Numbered from the stretch's first letter, positions 15,375 through 23,137 are shown. The stretch is 64,000 bases of DNA from a virus (IMGVR_UViG_3300048590_000292:1-64000); one strand, 5' to 3'. Notes: a model not told the origin generated them from the letters alone. Translations and numbers: made by a program.

Positions 15375-18026
15375 ATGCAAGAAGATTTAGATCAATTCCT
15401 TGACCGATACCAAAGTTTTTTGGAATCGAAGATCAAGCGTTCGCCCGAATACGGGTTCGACGTAGACGAAAAAGACCTGCACCCGTCTTTATTCCCTCAC
15501 CAGGTCGCATCCGTTAAATGGATGGTAAAGGGCGGGCGCCGACTTTTGGCGAAGTCATTTGGCCTTGGGAAAACCAGAGTTCAGATTGAAACCGTCCGGC
15601 AGATTATCAACAAAGAAGGCGGAAAAGGATTGTTTGTTTGCCCGCTTGGCATCCGGCAGGAGTTCACCCAAAAAGACGGCCCGGCGATGGGCGTTAACAT
15701 TGTATATTGCCGCAACATGGAAGAAGTTGCCGCCGCCGGCACCGATTACATTATTACCAATTACGAGCGAGTGCGTGACGGCCAAATCATTCCGGCTGGC
15801 TTTACGGTCATTTCCTTAGATGAGGGCAGCGTATTACGGTCATACGGCACCAAGACTACACAACAGTTTATGGATTTGTGCCACGACGTAAAGTATCGGT
15901 TCATCGCCACCGCTACCCCGGCTCCAAACCGATATCTTGAACTTGTCAACTATGCCCACTTTTTGGGCATAATGGATCGTGGACAGATACTTACCAGGTT
16001 CTTTCAACGCGATAGCAAAAAGGCGGGAAACCTTACACTTTACCCGCACAAAGAAGAGGAGTTCTGGTTTTGGCTATGCGGTTGGGCGATGCTGATTTAC
16101 AAGCCGTCCGATCTTGGTTTTTCGGATAAAGGATATGACCTGCCGGAATTGAAAGTGTTTTATCACGAGATACCAGCCGATCACTCGAAGGCATGGGACA
16201 AGACCGACCAAAACGGGAACCGCTATCTTTTCCAACACGAGGCGATGGGCTTAGTAGCGGGCGCGGCTGAAAAGCGGGAAACGATAGTTCCACGACTTGA
16301 AAAGGCAAAAGAAGTTATTGCCGAATTTGGAGCAGATGAACATTGGTTAATATGGCACCACCTGGAAAACGAGCGCCGCGACATTGAAAAGCAGATACCC
16401 GGCGCGTTGTCTGTTTTCGGCTCACAAGACTTGGAAGTCAGAGAGCAGCGAATTATGGATTTTTCCGACGGCAAGTTTAAAATACTTGCAACCAAACCGG
16501 AGATCAGCGGTAGCGGGTGCAACTTTCAACAGCACTGCCATCTGAATTTGTTTTTAGGCGTTAACTACGATTTCAACGATTTCATACAATCTATTCACCG
16601 AACACAGCGCTTTTTGCAAAAGCACCCGGTTGAGGTGCATATTATTCACACCGAAACCGAGCGCAGCATCGTTAAAGAACTACGCAAAAAATGGGCGCAA
16701 CACGAATACTTACAACAAAAGATGCGGGACGTGGTATCCCAATTCGGTTTAAATCAATACGCCACGACTGCTAAACTAACTCGCTCAATCGGCCTTAACA
16801 GGCAGGAAGCATCCGGTAAAAACTGGAGATATATAAACAATGATACGGTAGTTGAAACCGCTAAAATGGAGAGCAATTCTGTCCATTTTATTCATACAAG
16901 TATTCCATTCGCAAATCATTACGAATACACGCCATCTTATAACGATTTTGGGCACACCGAAAACGATGATCACTTTGAGGCGCAAATGGACTTTTTAACC
17001 CCCAATTTATTACGGGTATTGAAACCGGGTCGCTGTTGTGCGGTTCATGTTAAAGACCGTATTTTTTACGGGAAAGTAACCGGGTACGGAATGAGTACCG
17101 TTAACCCGTTCCATGCAAAAACGCTTTTCCATTTTATGAAACATGGTTTTTTGTACATGGGAATGGTAACTGTAACGACCGACGTAGTAAGCGAGAATAA
17201 CCAGACATACCGGCTTACCTACGGCGAGATGCTGAAAGATTCTACAAAGATGGGGTTTGGCTCCCCTGAGTACATTCTGCTTTTCCGTAAAATGCCAACC
17301 AGTACAGAAAATGCGTATGCCGATGATCCTGTGACGCACGACAAAGAAGATTACAGCCTGGCCCGTTGGCAATTGAACGCAGACGCCAACTGGAGATCAT
17401 CTGGCAACAGGCAACTTGGCCCGGAAGAACTTACGGCACTGGTAGCGCTGGCAGACAAAGAAAAAGGGCTGCAAAAGGTACGGGCTAAGTTCCTTGAATT
17501 TTTCCGCGAAAACGTCTACGACTTTGAAACGCACGTTGCCGTCGGCGAAGCACTGGAAGAAAAAAAGCGCTTACCAAAAACATTCTCCCTTTTGACGCCG
17601 CAAACAAAATCGGAGTTTGTTTGGGATGACATTATCAGGATGCGTACTTTGAATTTGCAGCAGGCGAAAAACGTTCGGGAAAAGCACGTTTGCCCTTTGC
17701 AACTTGACTTGGTTGAACGTCTTATTTTGCAGTTTACCAAACCGGGAGAAGTGGTATATGATCCGTTTGGCGGTATCGCCACCGTTCCGTATTGCGCCGT
17801 TAAATTAGGCCGCTATGGTATCGGGAGCGAGTTAAACGGCGGCTATTGGCGCGACGGTATTTCTTACCTGAAAGAAGCGGAATACAGCCGTGATATTCCG
17901 ACCTTGTTTGATGTTTTGGACGTAGTTAACGCGCCGGAACAGCAAGCGCCGGTCGAAAACGTTGGTATGGCAAGAGGTAAAGAAGTGATTGAGCAATATG
18001 CAAATAGTCACGCCATAAACGATTAA
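15375..18026 (+). CDS. SF2 helicase - DNA methyltransferase fusion
   Basis: 883 residues from ATG 15375 (earlier starts overlap terminator and promoter). The first half is an SNF2-like helicase: Walker A G-L-G-K-T at about 65-69, a D-E-G-S in place of DEAH, A-T-A-T-P-A-P, and Q-S-I-H-R-T-Q-R as motif VI. The second half is an N6/N4-type DNA methylase: motif IV reads T-S-I-P-F near 506 instead of (S/D)PP(Y/F), and motif I is D-P-F-G-G-I-A near 795. Order IV before I indicates a beta-class arrangement. Probably protects phage DNA from restriction; no nuclease domain is seen. Confidence 0.85.
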   Translation: MQEDLDQFLDRYQSFLESKIKRSPEYGFDVDEKDLHPSLFPHQVASVKWMVKGGRRLLAKSFGLGKTRVQIETVRQIINKEGGKGLFVCPLGIRQEFTQKDGPAMGVNIVYCRNMEEVAAAGTDYIITNYERVRDGQIIPAGFTVISLDEGSVLRSYGTKTTQQFMDLCHDVKYRFIATATPAPNRYLELVNYAHFLGIMDRGQILTRFFQRDSKKAGNLTLYPHKEEEFWFWLCGWAMLIYKPSDLGFSDKGYDLPELKVFYHEIPADHSKAWDKTDQNGNRYLFQHEAMGLVAGAAEKRETIVPRLEKAKEVIAEFGADEHWLIWHHLENERRDIEKQIPGALSVFGSQDLEVREQRIMDFSDGKFKILATKPEISGSGCNFQQHCHLNLFLGVNYDFNDFIQSIHRTQRFLQKHPVEVHIIHTETERSIVKELRKKWAQHEYLQQKMRDVVSQFGLNQYATTAKLTRSIGLNRQEASGKNWRYINNDTVVETAKMESNSVHFIHTSIPFANHYEYTPSYNDFGHTENDDHFEAQMDFLTPNLLRVLKPGRCCAVHVKDRIFYGKVTGYGMSTVNPFHAKTLFHFMKHGFLYMGMVTVTTDVVSENNQTYRLTYGEMLKDSTKMGFGSPEYILLFRKMPTSTENAYADDPVTHDKEDYSLARWQLNADANWRSSGNRQLGPEELTALVALADKEKGLQKVRAKFLEFFRENVYDFETHVAVGEALEEKKRLPKTFSLLTPQTKSEFVWDDIIRMRTLNLQQAKNVREKHVCPLQLDLVERLILQFTKPGEVVYDPFGGIATVPYCAVKLGRYGIGSELNGGYWRDGISYLKEAEYSRDIPTLFDVLDVVNAPEQQAPVENVGMARGKEVIEQYANSHAIND

Positions 18027-18070
18027 AACCTATTAACTTCGCCACAGACTTTTCATGAGATATTACGGGA

Positions 18071-18102
18071 GCGCCTCCAAAAGTGGGGGCGCATTTTGTT
18101 TT
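18071..18102 (+). terminator. Rho-independent terminator
   Basis: GCGCCTCC (18071-18078) pairs with GGGGGCGC (18085-18092), then a T-rich tail. Ends the helicase-methylase transcript. Confidence 0.75.
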
Positions 18103-18153
18103 AATCGGGGGAATGGTTATATTTATCTTTCATTTGGTATTTTTGGGGAAATA

Positions 18154-18191
18154 GCCCGGCGAGTTGTGAAACTTTCCGGGCATTTTTTTTT
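18154..18191 (+). terminator. Second terminator
   Basis: GCCCGG (18154-18159) with CCGGGC (18176-18181), followed by eight T. A TATTTTTG box at 18138-18145 just upstream hints at a very short transcript ending here, without a clear -33 box. Confidence 0.65.
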
Positions 18192-18223
18192 GGGTAAAAT
18201 TAGGAAGTGATAAATAAATGTAC

Positions 18224-18231
18224 TACTTTTG
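18224..18231 (+). promoter_or_regulatory. Promoter -7 box (TACTTTTG)
   Basis: TACTTTTG fits the -7 consensus; the -33 position (18200-18203) reads TTAG. It implies that ATG 18218 is not the start of translation and that genes from 18237 are. Confidence 0.5.
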
Positions 18232-18236
18232 TGTGA

Positions 18237-18353
18237 ATGAAACGCATACTAACGCACCTAATCAACGACTACCGTACACGGTGGATAATTGCCGGGTTAA
18301 TTGTCGTCACGGTGCTGGCATATTGCGGGGCAACAAAACAAGTGTTTGGATGA
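18237..18353 (+). CDS. Small membrane protein (38 aa)
   Basis: Starts a few bases after the promoter box and ends in a TGA that overlaps the next start (GGATGA). It encodes MKRILTHLIN followed by one membrane helix (WIIAGLIVVTVLAYCG). The position and the coupling are the main support. Confidence 0.5.
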   Translation: MKRILTHLINDYRTRWIIAGLIVVTVLAYCGATKQVFG

Positions 18354-18562
18354 AAAAAGATCAAAACGGATTTTGGCGGCAACAAAGAGCCTTTGTGGCC
18401 ATAAATAGGCGCGGAATACCGCTTGTTTATTCAATATCTACCAGCGCGGATAATTGCCGAAAAAACGTAGAAGATGCTGTTGGTTCTGACTGGAAAACCT
18501 GTGTTAAGTTGCACGGGCTGAAGGTGAAAAAATGTTCACTTCAAATTGATGTTTGGGAATGA
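18350..18562 (+). CDS. Small basic cysteine-containing protein
   Basis: 70 residues from ATG 18350, overlapping the small membrane-protein gene. A longer frame from 18218 reads through the promoter and is rejected. Three cysteines near residues 34, 49 and 60 and many Lys/Arg. Unknown function. Confidence 0.5.
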   Translation: MKKDQNGFWRQQRAFVAINRRGIPLVYSISTSADNCRKNVEDAVGSDWKTCVKLHGLKVKKCSLQIDVWE

Positions 18563-18720
18563 GATACCTAATTACTTCCCCCGATCACGAGCCGTTCCTT
18601 ACTTGGTATTTCGACGTAGAAAATCATTTCGTTGACGGGATGACGGTTTACGACACAACCGCACGTTTGTACACGACAGACGGGAAACGTTGGAAGCCCA
18701 TAAACGAGGATCAATTATGA
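18559..18720 (+). CDS. Small phage protein (53 aa)
   Basis: ATG 18559 overlaps the previous stop; TGA 18718-18720 overlaps the next start. The sequence (M-R-Y-L-I-T-S-P, then E-P-F-L-T-W-Y-F-D and V-Y-D) resembles a short protein I have seen repeatedly in Bacteroidota phages, without known function. Confidence 0.6.
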   Translation: MRYLITSPDHEPFLTWYFDVENHFVDGMTVYDTTARLYTTDGKRWKPINEDQL

Positions 18721-19109
18721 AAAACGAAACGAAATTAACCGCCGCCGATTTGGCGATGTACTTTGGGGCTGAATGCGAATACCAACTTCCACACACGCCG
18801 GAAGACGAGGTAATAAACACGCACATAACCGCCCGCGAGATCAACAATATTAATCTTGAGCGATACACGTACTTTAAACCCATCCTTCGCCCGCTGGCAG
18901 ATATGACGGAGGATGAGGCGATGGAGTGGGCAGGATTTTTCGGGGCGCAAAGTGCAATGTCTACACAGTTGGACAAGGCAGATTTTGCCCGTAGATTAAT
19001 GGGAAATGATTACTGTTCCCCACAGTCCGTTAGATACCTTCTTTCCCGCAACTTCGACCTGTTCGGCTGGATTGAAGCCGGTTTGGCCATTGACAAAACG
19101 AAAATTTAA
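18717..19109 (+). CDS. Conserved phage hypothetical protein
   Basis: 130 residues from ATG 18717 (the 18690 start is inside the previous gene). Acidic N-terminus, then D-E-A-M-E-W-A and a C-terminal R-Y-L-L-S-R-N-F-D-L-F-G-W-I. This C-terminal pattern is common among Bacteroidota phage proteins of unknown role. Confidence 0.6.
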   Translation: MKNETKLTAADLAMYFGAECEYQLPHTPEDEVINTHITAREINNINLERYTYFKPILRPLADMTEDEAMEWAGFFGAQSAMSTQLDKADFARRLMGNDYCSPQSVRYLLSRNFDLFGWIEAGLAIDKTKI

Positions 19110-19114
19110 ACGAA

Positions 19115-19513
19115 ATGACAAAAGAAGAACTTGCAGCAGTGCTCAACGGTCGCCAACGAGGCGACGAAACAACGCCGGAAATTGAGCGCCTGGCAAAAGA
19201 AAGCGGGCTTTGCATCGCATTTGGCGCGTCCGATGACCTGTTAGAGTTTCGGGGAACGGTTTACGATGAGGTGGGGTCATGGAACGGAGCAAAGGCTTTT
19301 CTAACTCCTAAAGGCAATGTAAAGCAAAGCCCTAAGCCGGGCCGTATATGCGTGCAGTCGTCTTGGTGTCCTAAAGATATAAACGGGAAGGTTTGGGTAT
19401 CGTGGTTAATCCAAGTTCAAACAGAGGTAAATTTTGCCACGTTTGACATTTTCGAGGATGGCGAATTGTATTGCCGGGGTTGCGTGTTTAACTTTAAGCC
19501 TGTTGAGCCATGA
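19115..19513 (+). CDS. Hypothetical protein
   Basis: 132 residues. Leader AAACGAAATGAC. N-terminal helix (KEELAAVLNGRQ) then a beta-rich region with three Cys. No family recognised. Overlaps the next gene by an ATGA. Confidence 0.5.
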   Translation: MTKEELAAVLNGRQRGDETTPEIERLAKESGLCIAFGASDDLLEFRGTVYDEVGSWNGAKAFLTPKGNVKQSPKPGRICVQSSWCPKDINGKVWVSWLIQVQTEVNFATFDIFEDGELYCRGCVFNFKPVEP

Positions 19514-19719
19514 AACTTCCCGGACTTGTCCAATTTCGCAAATGCAGCCTCACCGACAAAGAACTTGCCGAGAAGGTCGCCGAGGGTTTGAATAAAATGT
19601 ACACCGAACCCGTATCCGTACCATCCCGCCATATCCCGGCGCAGCCAAACAACGATTTTGATTTGATCGTTGCTGAGTTGATTGTCCGGTTTTTGGAAGC
19701 AAAAAACATTGAAGTATGA
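19510..19719 (+). CDS. Small hypothetical protein
   Basis: 69 residues, overlapping both neighbours by ATGA. Helical (KELAEKVAEGLNKMY and LIVAELIVRFLEAK). Directly before the resolvase gene, so a DNA-processing role is possible but unproven. Confidence 0.5.
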   Translation: MKLPGLVQFRKCSLTDKELAEKVAEGLNKMYTEPVSVPSRHIPAQPNNDFDLIVAELIVRFLEAKNIEV

Positions 19720-20297
19720 CCACACCAAGCCCAATCTACATAGGCTGCGACCCCGCTTTCCGCATTCGCGGGTTTGTTGTTTGTATCCTGAACATGGAAA
19801 GCAAACAGGCCGAATTTCTGACGACGGATTACGACCGTTACCGGGATTGGATCACAGGCCCGGATGCGCCGGAAATCGGCGGGGCGTGCATCGAAAACAG
19901 TGCTTTGCAGAACAAACTATTCTACACGCACAAAAGCCAGACCGGGGCGCTACTTACGGCGCAGCAGGCGAAATTCATCCCCGGCGCTAAGAAGTTGAAT
20001 ACTGCCGAACTTTGTAGCGCCGCTATGGCAGTAGGCAAAAATCAGGCGATCAGCGAAATGTCGTACCGGGTAACGGTAATGAAATACGGCGTTGCGCGGG
20101 TGTTTGGCGTTTCGCCGTTGGAAAAAGGCAAGAAGATCACAGACCCGCGAATGTTCGCCGGTTATGTTAACTCATACGGCGTCACGCTCGTAAACTACGG
20201 CGGTTCGCAGGATGAAAGGGACGCTTTCAAAATGGCAGTCATGGCCGTAGATAAGGCCAAAATGGCGGCACGGTACATAAAACAGACAACGCCATGA
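19716..20297 (+). CDS. RuvC-like Holliday junction resolvase
   Basis: 193 residues with an RNase H-type fold: first strand I-G-C-D-P-A-F at about 8-14 giving the first catalytic Asp, a second acidic site at C-I-E-N-S near 59, and a C-terminal D-E-R-D-A-F at about 168-173. This spacing fits the RuvC crossover-junction endonuclease family. It probably resolves replication and recombination branches before packaging. Followed by a NinB-like gene, a common pairing of recombination genes in phages. Confidence 0.75.
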   Translation: MTTPSPIYIGCDPAFRIRGFVVCILNMESKQAEFLTTDYDRYRDWITGPDAPEIGGACIENSALQNKLFYTHKSQTGALLTAQQAKFIPGAKKLNTAELCSAAMAVGKNQAISEMSYRVTVMKYGVARVFGVSPLEKGKKITDPRMFAGYVNSYGVTLVNYGGSQDERDAFKMAVMAVDKAKMAARYIKQTTP

Positions 20298-20494
20298 CCT
20301 ACAAAGCACTTAGATACACATCGGGAGAATGGGTCGTAATATTCGACGACTTCGGCCCGTCCGAAATATTGACAACCGGAATACCTGCTCTTATGTCGGA
20401 GGATACGACGATGGAAATCCTTAGGGGGTTTTACGATCAAATAGACTTTTCCGGCATCGAACTTGTCACACTGGAAATAAATGTCAGACCTTAA
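20294..20494 (+). CDS. Small hypothetical protein
   Basis: 66 residues, overlapping the resolvase by ATGA and the NinB-like gene by 14 bp. Acidic, beta-rich. Unknown. Confidence 0.5.
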   Translation: MTYKALRYTSGEWVVIFDDFGPSEILTTGIPALMSEDTTMEILRGFYDQIDFSGIELVTLEINVRP

Positions 20495-20903
20495 ACTAAC
20501 CTACTTTGGCCGCGTCACGCCGGAAGGGGAAATTAAACTCCCCGGCGCTAAGATGCGAAAAGAGGCGACAGCGTTCGCGGGTAAGGATATTGAAGTGACG
20601 GTGCAACGGAAAAAGAAACACCGAAGCGACCCGCAAAACCGCTACTATTGGGGCGTTGTGGTAGAGATGATCCGGGCCGGGATGAAAGACATGGGAGACG
20701 CGGTTACGCCTGACCAAGTGCATGAGTTTTTGAAATGGCGGTTTCTGCGAACGCAAAAGGTAGATGAATCAACAGGCGAGGTTTTGTATGAATACGCAGG
20801 CAGTAGCCGGAAATTAGGTACTATTGCTTTTGCTGAATATATTGAAAGTTGCTGCAAATTTGCCGGGGAATTTTTAGGGGTTGAAATCCCGTTACCGATG
20901 TAA
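20481..20903 (+). CDS. NinB-like recombination protein
   Basis: 140 residues. The K-K-H-R-S-D-P-Q-N-R-Y-Y-W motif near residues 48-60 followed by V-V-E-M-I and a C-terminal F-A-E-Y-I-E-S-C with G-V-E-I-P-L-P are typical of the NinB/Orf group, which in lambda binds SSB and single-stranded DNA to help load recombinase. It fits with the resolvase upstream. Family assignment by motif only. Confidence 0.7.
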   Translation: MSDLKLTYFGRVTPEGEIKLPGAKMRKEATAFAGKDIEVTVQRKKKHRSDPQNRYYWGVVVEMIRAGMKDMGDAVTPDQVHEFLKWRFLRTQKVDESTGEVLYEYAGSSRKLGTIAFAEYIESCCKFAGEFLGVEIPLPM

Positions 20904-20917
20904 AATAGAAATGCGAA

Positions 20918-21091
20918 ATGGCAAGAATAACGGTATCATATATGCGAGAACTTGAGCAAAAGTTACGCCGCGAAGAAATCACATACTCTCGCATGGTTGA
21001 ATTACTGAATGAGAGGGCAATGGAAAGCAAAGTAGGAAAGATAACCCGCACCGGCGGCACGTCAATGGTTGACCCCATCGGCGGCACGTAG
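20918..21091 (+). CDS. Small helical protein (57 aa)
   Basis: ATG 20918 to TAG 21091. 57 residues, helical first part (MRELEQKLRREEITYSRM) and Gly/Thr-rich end. Unknown. It ends where the palindromic element at 21125 begins. Confidence 0.5.
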   Translation: MARITVSYMRELEQKLRREEITYSRMVELLNERAMESKVGKITRTGGTSMVDPIGGT

Positions 21092-21124
21092 CGGCGCATT
21101 CGCGGCAAAGGTTGTGCGTGATTT

Positions 21125-21205
21125 ATGCCGCCGGTTGTGGGGTTTAACGGTCTGCACTGCCGAAGTGCTACGTTTAGGCGGCATGAACGGCAGTGCAGGG
21201 TTCTA
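21125..21205. repeat. Palindromic element A (cassette boundary or RNA pseudoknot)
   Basis: Two interleaved inverted repeats: ATGCCGCC (21125-21132) with GGCGGCAT (21177-21184), and CTGCACTGCCG (21152-21162) with CGGCAGTGCAG (21188-21198). The crossing order would make a pseudoknot in RNA, or alternative hairpins in single-stranded DNA. Its end shares GCATGAACG and GTGCA(A/G)GGTT with element B. GTTTAAC (21142-21148) fits an integron-type core box. Confidence 0.5.
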
Positions 21206-21218
21206 AGAATTTGAAAAT

Positions 21219-21470
21219 ATGACAATACTTGATCGAATAAAACTTTGGCAAACAGCATCCCTTTCACTTGTCTGTGATGACCTTTTTGAGATGGGCTATT
21301 GCTGTACAATTTCCTATGAACTTTTGCCGAACGGAAAGTGGATTTCAATCTCTATTGAAAAGGACGGTAAAAAATGGGGCGGCATTGGTGGAAGTCGCCT
21401 TGAAGTAGCGCGTAATAGGTTGGTTGAATGGGCTGACCGCCAAGGAATACGCGATTTTATAATTTCTTAG
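21219..21470 (+). CDS. Cassette-like hypothetical protein 1
   Basis: 83 residues, more AT-rich than the genes before it and lying between palindromic elements A and B. It reads I-S-Y-E-L-L-P-N-G-K-W then I-E-K-D-G-K-K-W and R-L-E-V-A-R-N-R-L-V, a compact beta-beta-alpha pattern. No overlap with neighbours, unlike most genes here, which fits a separately acquired cassette. Confidence 0.6.
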   Translation: MTILDRIKLWQTASLSLVCDDLFEMGYCCTISYELLPNGKWISISIEKDGKKWGGIGGSRLEVARNRLVEWADRQGIRDFIIS

Positions 21471-21479
21471 AACTGATGC

Positions 21480-21530
21480 ATGAACGCCGTGCAAGGTTTA
21501 CGCCGCATGGGCGGCCATGCGGTGTTAGCC
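21480..21530. repeat. Palindromic element B
   Basis: CCGCATGG (21503-21510) and CCATGCGG (21515-21522) form a perfect hairpin; GCATGAACG upstream repeats part of element A, and GTTAGCC follows (21524-21530). The size, the hairpin and the terminal GTTAG are attC-like, but the core boxes do not match the integron consensus exactly. Confidence 0.5.
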
Positions 21531-21560
21531 GATTTTGTACCCTTATTTCGTATTATTAGT

Positions 21561-21893
21561 ATGGAAAATCTTGACTTAAAAATTCGGGCTTGGTTGGTTG
21601 AGGAAGGTTATTTATTTCCTGAAACCGACGATGAAATAGCAAAAGCGATTGCAGAATGCGAAGCAAATCCACCTGAAATTCCGGCGCATTTAGACAACCC
21701 TCTTTTATTTTTACAGGATGCAAAAATTAGGTTTGGGTTGGAGGCACAGGGGCATATTCCTACAATCGAAGCAATGCTGAAAGAGTGGGGAGGGTCATCA
21801 AAATACGCATGGGAGGCAATCGGGAAAAAAATTGGATGGTGTCCGTTTTCCGCTTGCGCCTCTTATTTATCTTATATTTTACGTCACGGCTAA
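21561..21893 (+). CDS. Cassette-like hypothetical protein 2
   Basis: 110 residues from ATG 21561 (an upstream ATG at 21480 reads through element B and is less likely). Acidic and Pro/Glu-rich (P-E-T-D-D-E-I-A-K-A-I, P-P-E-I-P), AT-rich DNA, isolated between elements B and C. The last residues run into element C. Unknown function. Confidence 0.6.
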   Translation: MENLDLKIRAWLVEEGYLFPETDDEIAKAIAECEANPPEIPAHLDNPLLFLQDAKIRFGLEAQGHIPTIEAMLKEWGGSSKYAWEAIGKKIGWCPFSACASYLSYILRHG

Positions 21894-21940
21894 CTCAAAG
21901 TTTCCCGCCACGGCGCGGTTAGCGTCGATGTTAGGGAAAC
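21887..21940. repeat. Palindromic element C
   Basis: GCTAAC (21889-21894) pairs with GTTAGC (21918-21923) and GTTTCCC (21900-21906) with GGGAAAC (21934-21940). As in A and B, GTTAG/CTAAC boxes border the element. Together the three elements frame two orphan genes. Confidence 0.45.
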
Positions 21941-21973
21941 AACAGTTATCTTTGTTCCGCATTTCGTTTTGTT

Positions 21974-22023
21974 CCCGGCGCGTGAAACTAACCAGGCAAG
22001 GATGGGAAAGCGCGCCGGGTTTT
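21974..22023 (+). terminator. Terminator-like hairpin
   Basis: CCCGGCGCG (21974-21982) pairs with CGCGCCGGG (22011-22019), nine perfect pairs, then TTTT. The 28-base loop is long. Confidence 0.5.
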
Positions 22024-22049
22024 AAGATATTCTTGGAATTTATCATAGG

Positions 22050-22083
22050 CCGCTACCGACGAAATGCCGGGGCGGTTTTTTTA
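22050..22083 (+). terminator. Weak terminator
   Basis: CCGC (22050-22053) and GCGG (22072-22075) with eight T after. The stem is short but the T-run is strong. Confidence 0.35.
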
Positions 22084-22098
22084 TTCGCACAATATTCG

Positions 22099-22136
22099 TA
22101 CATTTGTAGCGCCGGGTATCATTAGGCCCGGTTTTT
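22099..22136 (+). promoter_or_regulatory. Promoter box followed by attenuator-like hairpin
   Basis: TACATTTG (22099-22106) is a -7 box. Just after the expected start, CCGGG (22112-22116) pairs with CCCGG (22127-22131) and five T follow (22132-22136), only six bases before ATG 22142. This looks like an attenuator or start-site hairpin for the late region. Confidence 0.5.
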
Positions 22137-22141
22137 GCAAT

Positions 22142-22267
22142 ATGGATAAGTTAATGTACATCGGTTTTGGTGTTGCCGCCTGTATTGTCGGTGTTTGGGG
22201 CTGGGTGATTTACACAAATTGGCAGCGCAAACGGAGTGCAAACCCGGCAGACCATGACGAATTTTAG
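22142..22267 (+). CDS. Small membrane protein (41 aa)
   Basis: MDKLMYIGFG starts one membrane helix (VAACIVGVWGWVIYT) followed by a basic and then acidic tail. The longer frame from 22064 covers promoter and hairpin and is rejected. Possibly the first gene of the late operon. Confidence 0.5.
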   Translation: MDKLMYIGFGVAACIVGVWGWVIYTNWQRKRSANPADHDEF

Positions 22268-22272
22268 GAATT

Positions 22273-22344
22273 ATGCCAGTAGCAAAAGGAAGTCCGAATA
22301 AAATAGACGTACTATTGTTTGCGAATAAGGCGCAAAAAGCCTAA
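22273..22344 (+). CDS. Tiny open frame (23 aa)
   Basis: MPVAKGSPNKIDVLLFANK and a few more residues. It starts shortly after the previous gene and could be translated, but support is weak. Confidence 0.25.
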   Translation: MPVAKGSPNKIDVLLFANKAQKA

Positions 22345-22361
22345 CTTGCTAAGAAAATAGG

Positions 22362-23087
22362 ATGAACGAACTAAAGCAATTCGATTTCGATGCTGATAAT
22401 TTCAGCGCCCCCGTGGCTTCGCGTGTTGGGGTTCATGGTATCGTAGGGAAAGGACGGTACATGAAACCGCCCGCTTGTCGGGAAATACCCGATCGTATGC
22501 TGAAATACGCCTACGCAGAAAATCTGGCAAATGACATTCTGCCTGAAAAAGGGATGCGGTACTTTGTACTTCTTGACGGTACGTTTATTGCAGGCGACTT
22601 TATCGAGGCGTTCATCGTTAATCACAATATCCATGTGAAGCGTCTGATTATTTCAACGCTTTCACTGAGTCAAGAAAACGTAGACAGTTTGAAAAACCTG
22701 ATTGACGGCAATTTCGTTGACCAACTTGACATGATCGTGTCAGAGTATTTTTTTTCACACGAACGCAGGGGGCTGATTCAGTATATGTACGATACGCTGG
22801 ATATTGACGACAAGTTTCAATTAGCGGTAGCCGCAACGCATTGCAAGTTGGCGATGATCGAAACGCACGACGGGCTAAAGATCACAATGCACGGAAGCGC
22901 AAACCTGCGTAGTTCGTCAAATATTGAGCAACTTTGCATAGAAGAAGGCGCCGAACTGTACAACTTCAACGAAGAAGTACACGACGCAATCATAAAAAGA
23001 TACCAGACGATTAACAAACCCGTCCGGTTCAAAAAAGCATGGCCGCTTATGCAGGAAAAGGAAAGTCAAAGACTTCCAAACAATTAA
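22362..23087 (+). CDS. PLD-like phage protein
   Basis: 241 residues. A phospholipase D-type half site is visible near 165-190: T-H-C-K-L-A-M-I, then M-H-G-S-A-N-L-R-S-S-S-N-I-E-Q, i.e. H-x-K followed by G-S-A-N. One HKD motif per chain suggests a dimer. Family members next to phage terminases are known as putative nucleases; a role in DNA processing at packaging is likely but not proven. Confidence 0.65.
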   Translation: MNELKQFDFDADNFSAPVASRVGVHGIVGKGRYMKPPACREIPDRMLKYAYAENLANDILPEKGMRYFVLLDGTFIAGDFIEAFIVNHNIHVKRLIISTLSLSQENVDSLKNLIDGNFVDQLDMIVSEYFFSHERRGLIQYMYDTLDIDDKFQLAVAATHCKLAMIETHDGLKITMHGSANLRSSSNIEQLCIEEGAELYNFNEEVHDAIIKRYQTINKPVRFKKAWPLMQEKESQRLPNN

Positions 23088-23137
23088 AAAAGAAAACTAC
23101 GAGAGCCGCGAGACGGACGCCGCAGCGTAGGCAGTAA
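23039..23137 (+). CDS. Small very basic protein (32 aa)
   Basis: ATG 23039 in another frame over the end of the PLD-like gene, running to TAA 23137. The product is Lys/Arg/Thr-rich (K-G-K-S-K-T-S-K-Q-L-K-K-K-T, A-A-R-R-T-P-Q-R-R-Q). It fills the gap before the terminase genes. A DNA-condensing or packaging role is guesswork. Confidence 0.45.
   Translation: MAAYAGKGKSKTSKQLKKKTTRAARRTPQRRQ

Noticed and set aside
18218-18349. 44-residue extension of the basic protein at 18350
   Set aside because: It covers the promoter box and a better small membrane-protein gene in another frame whose stop overlaps ATG 18350.
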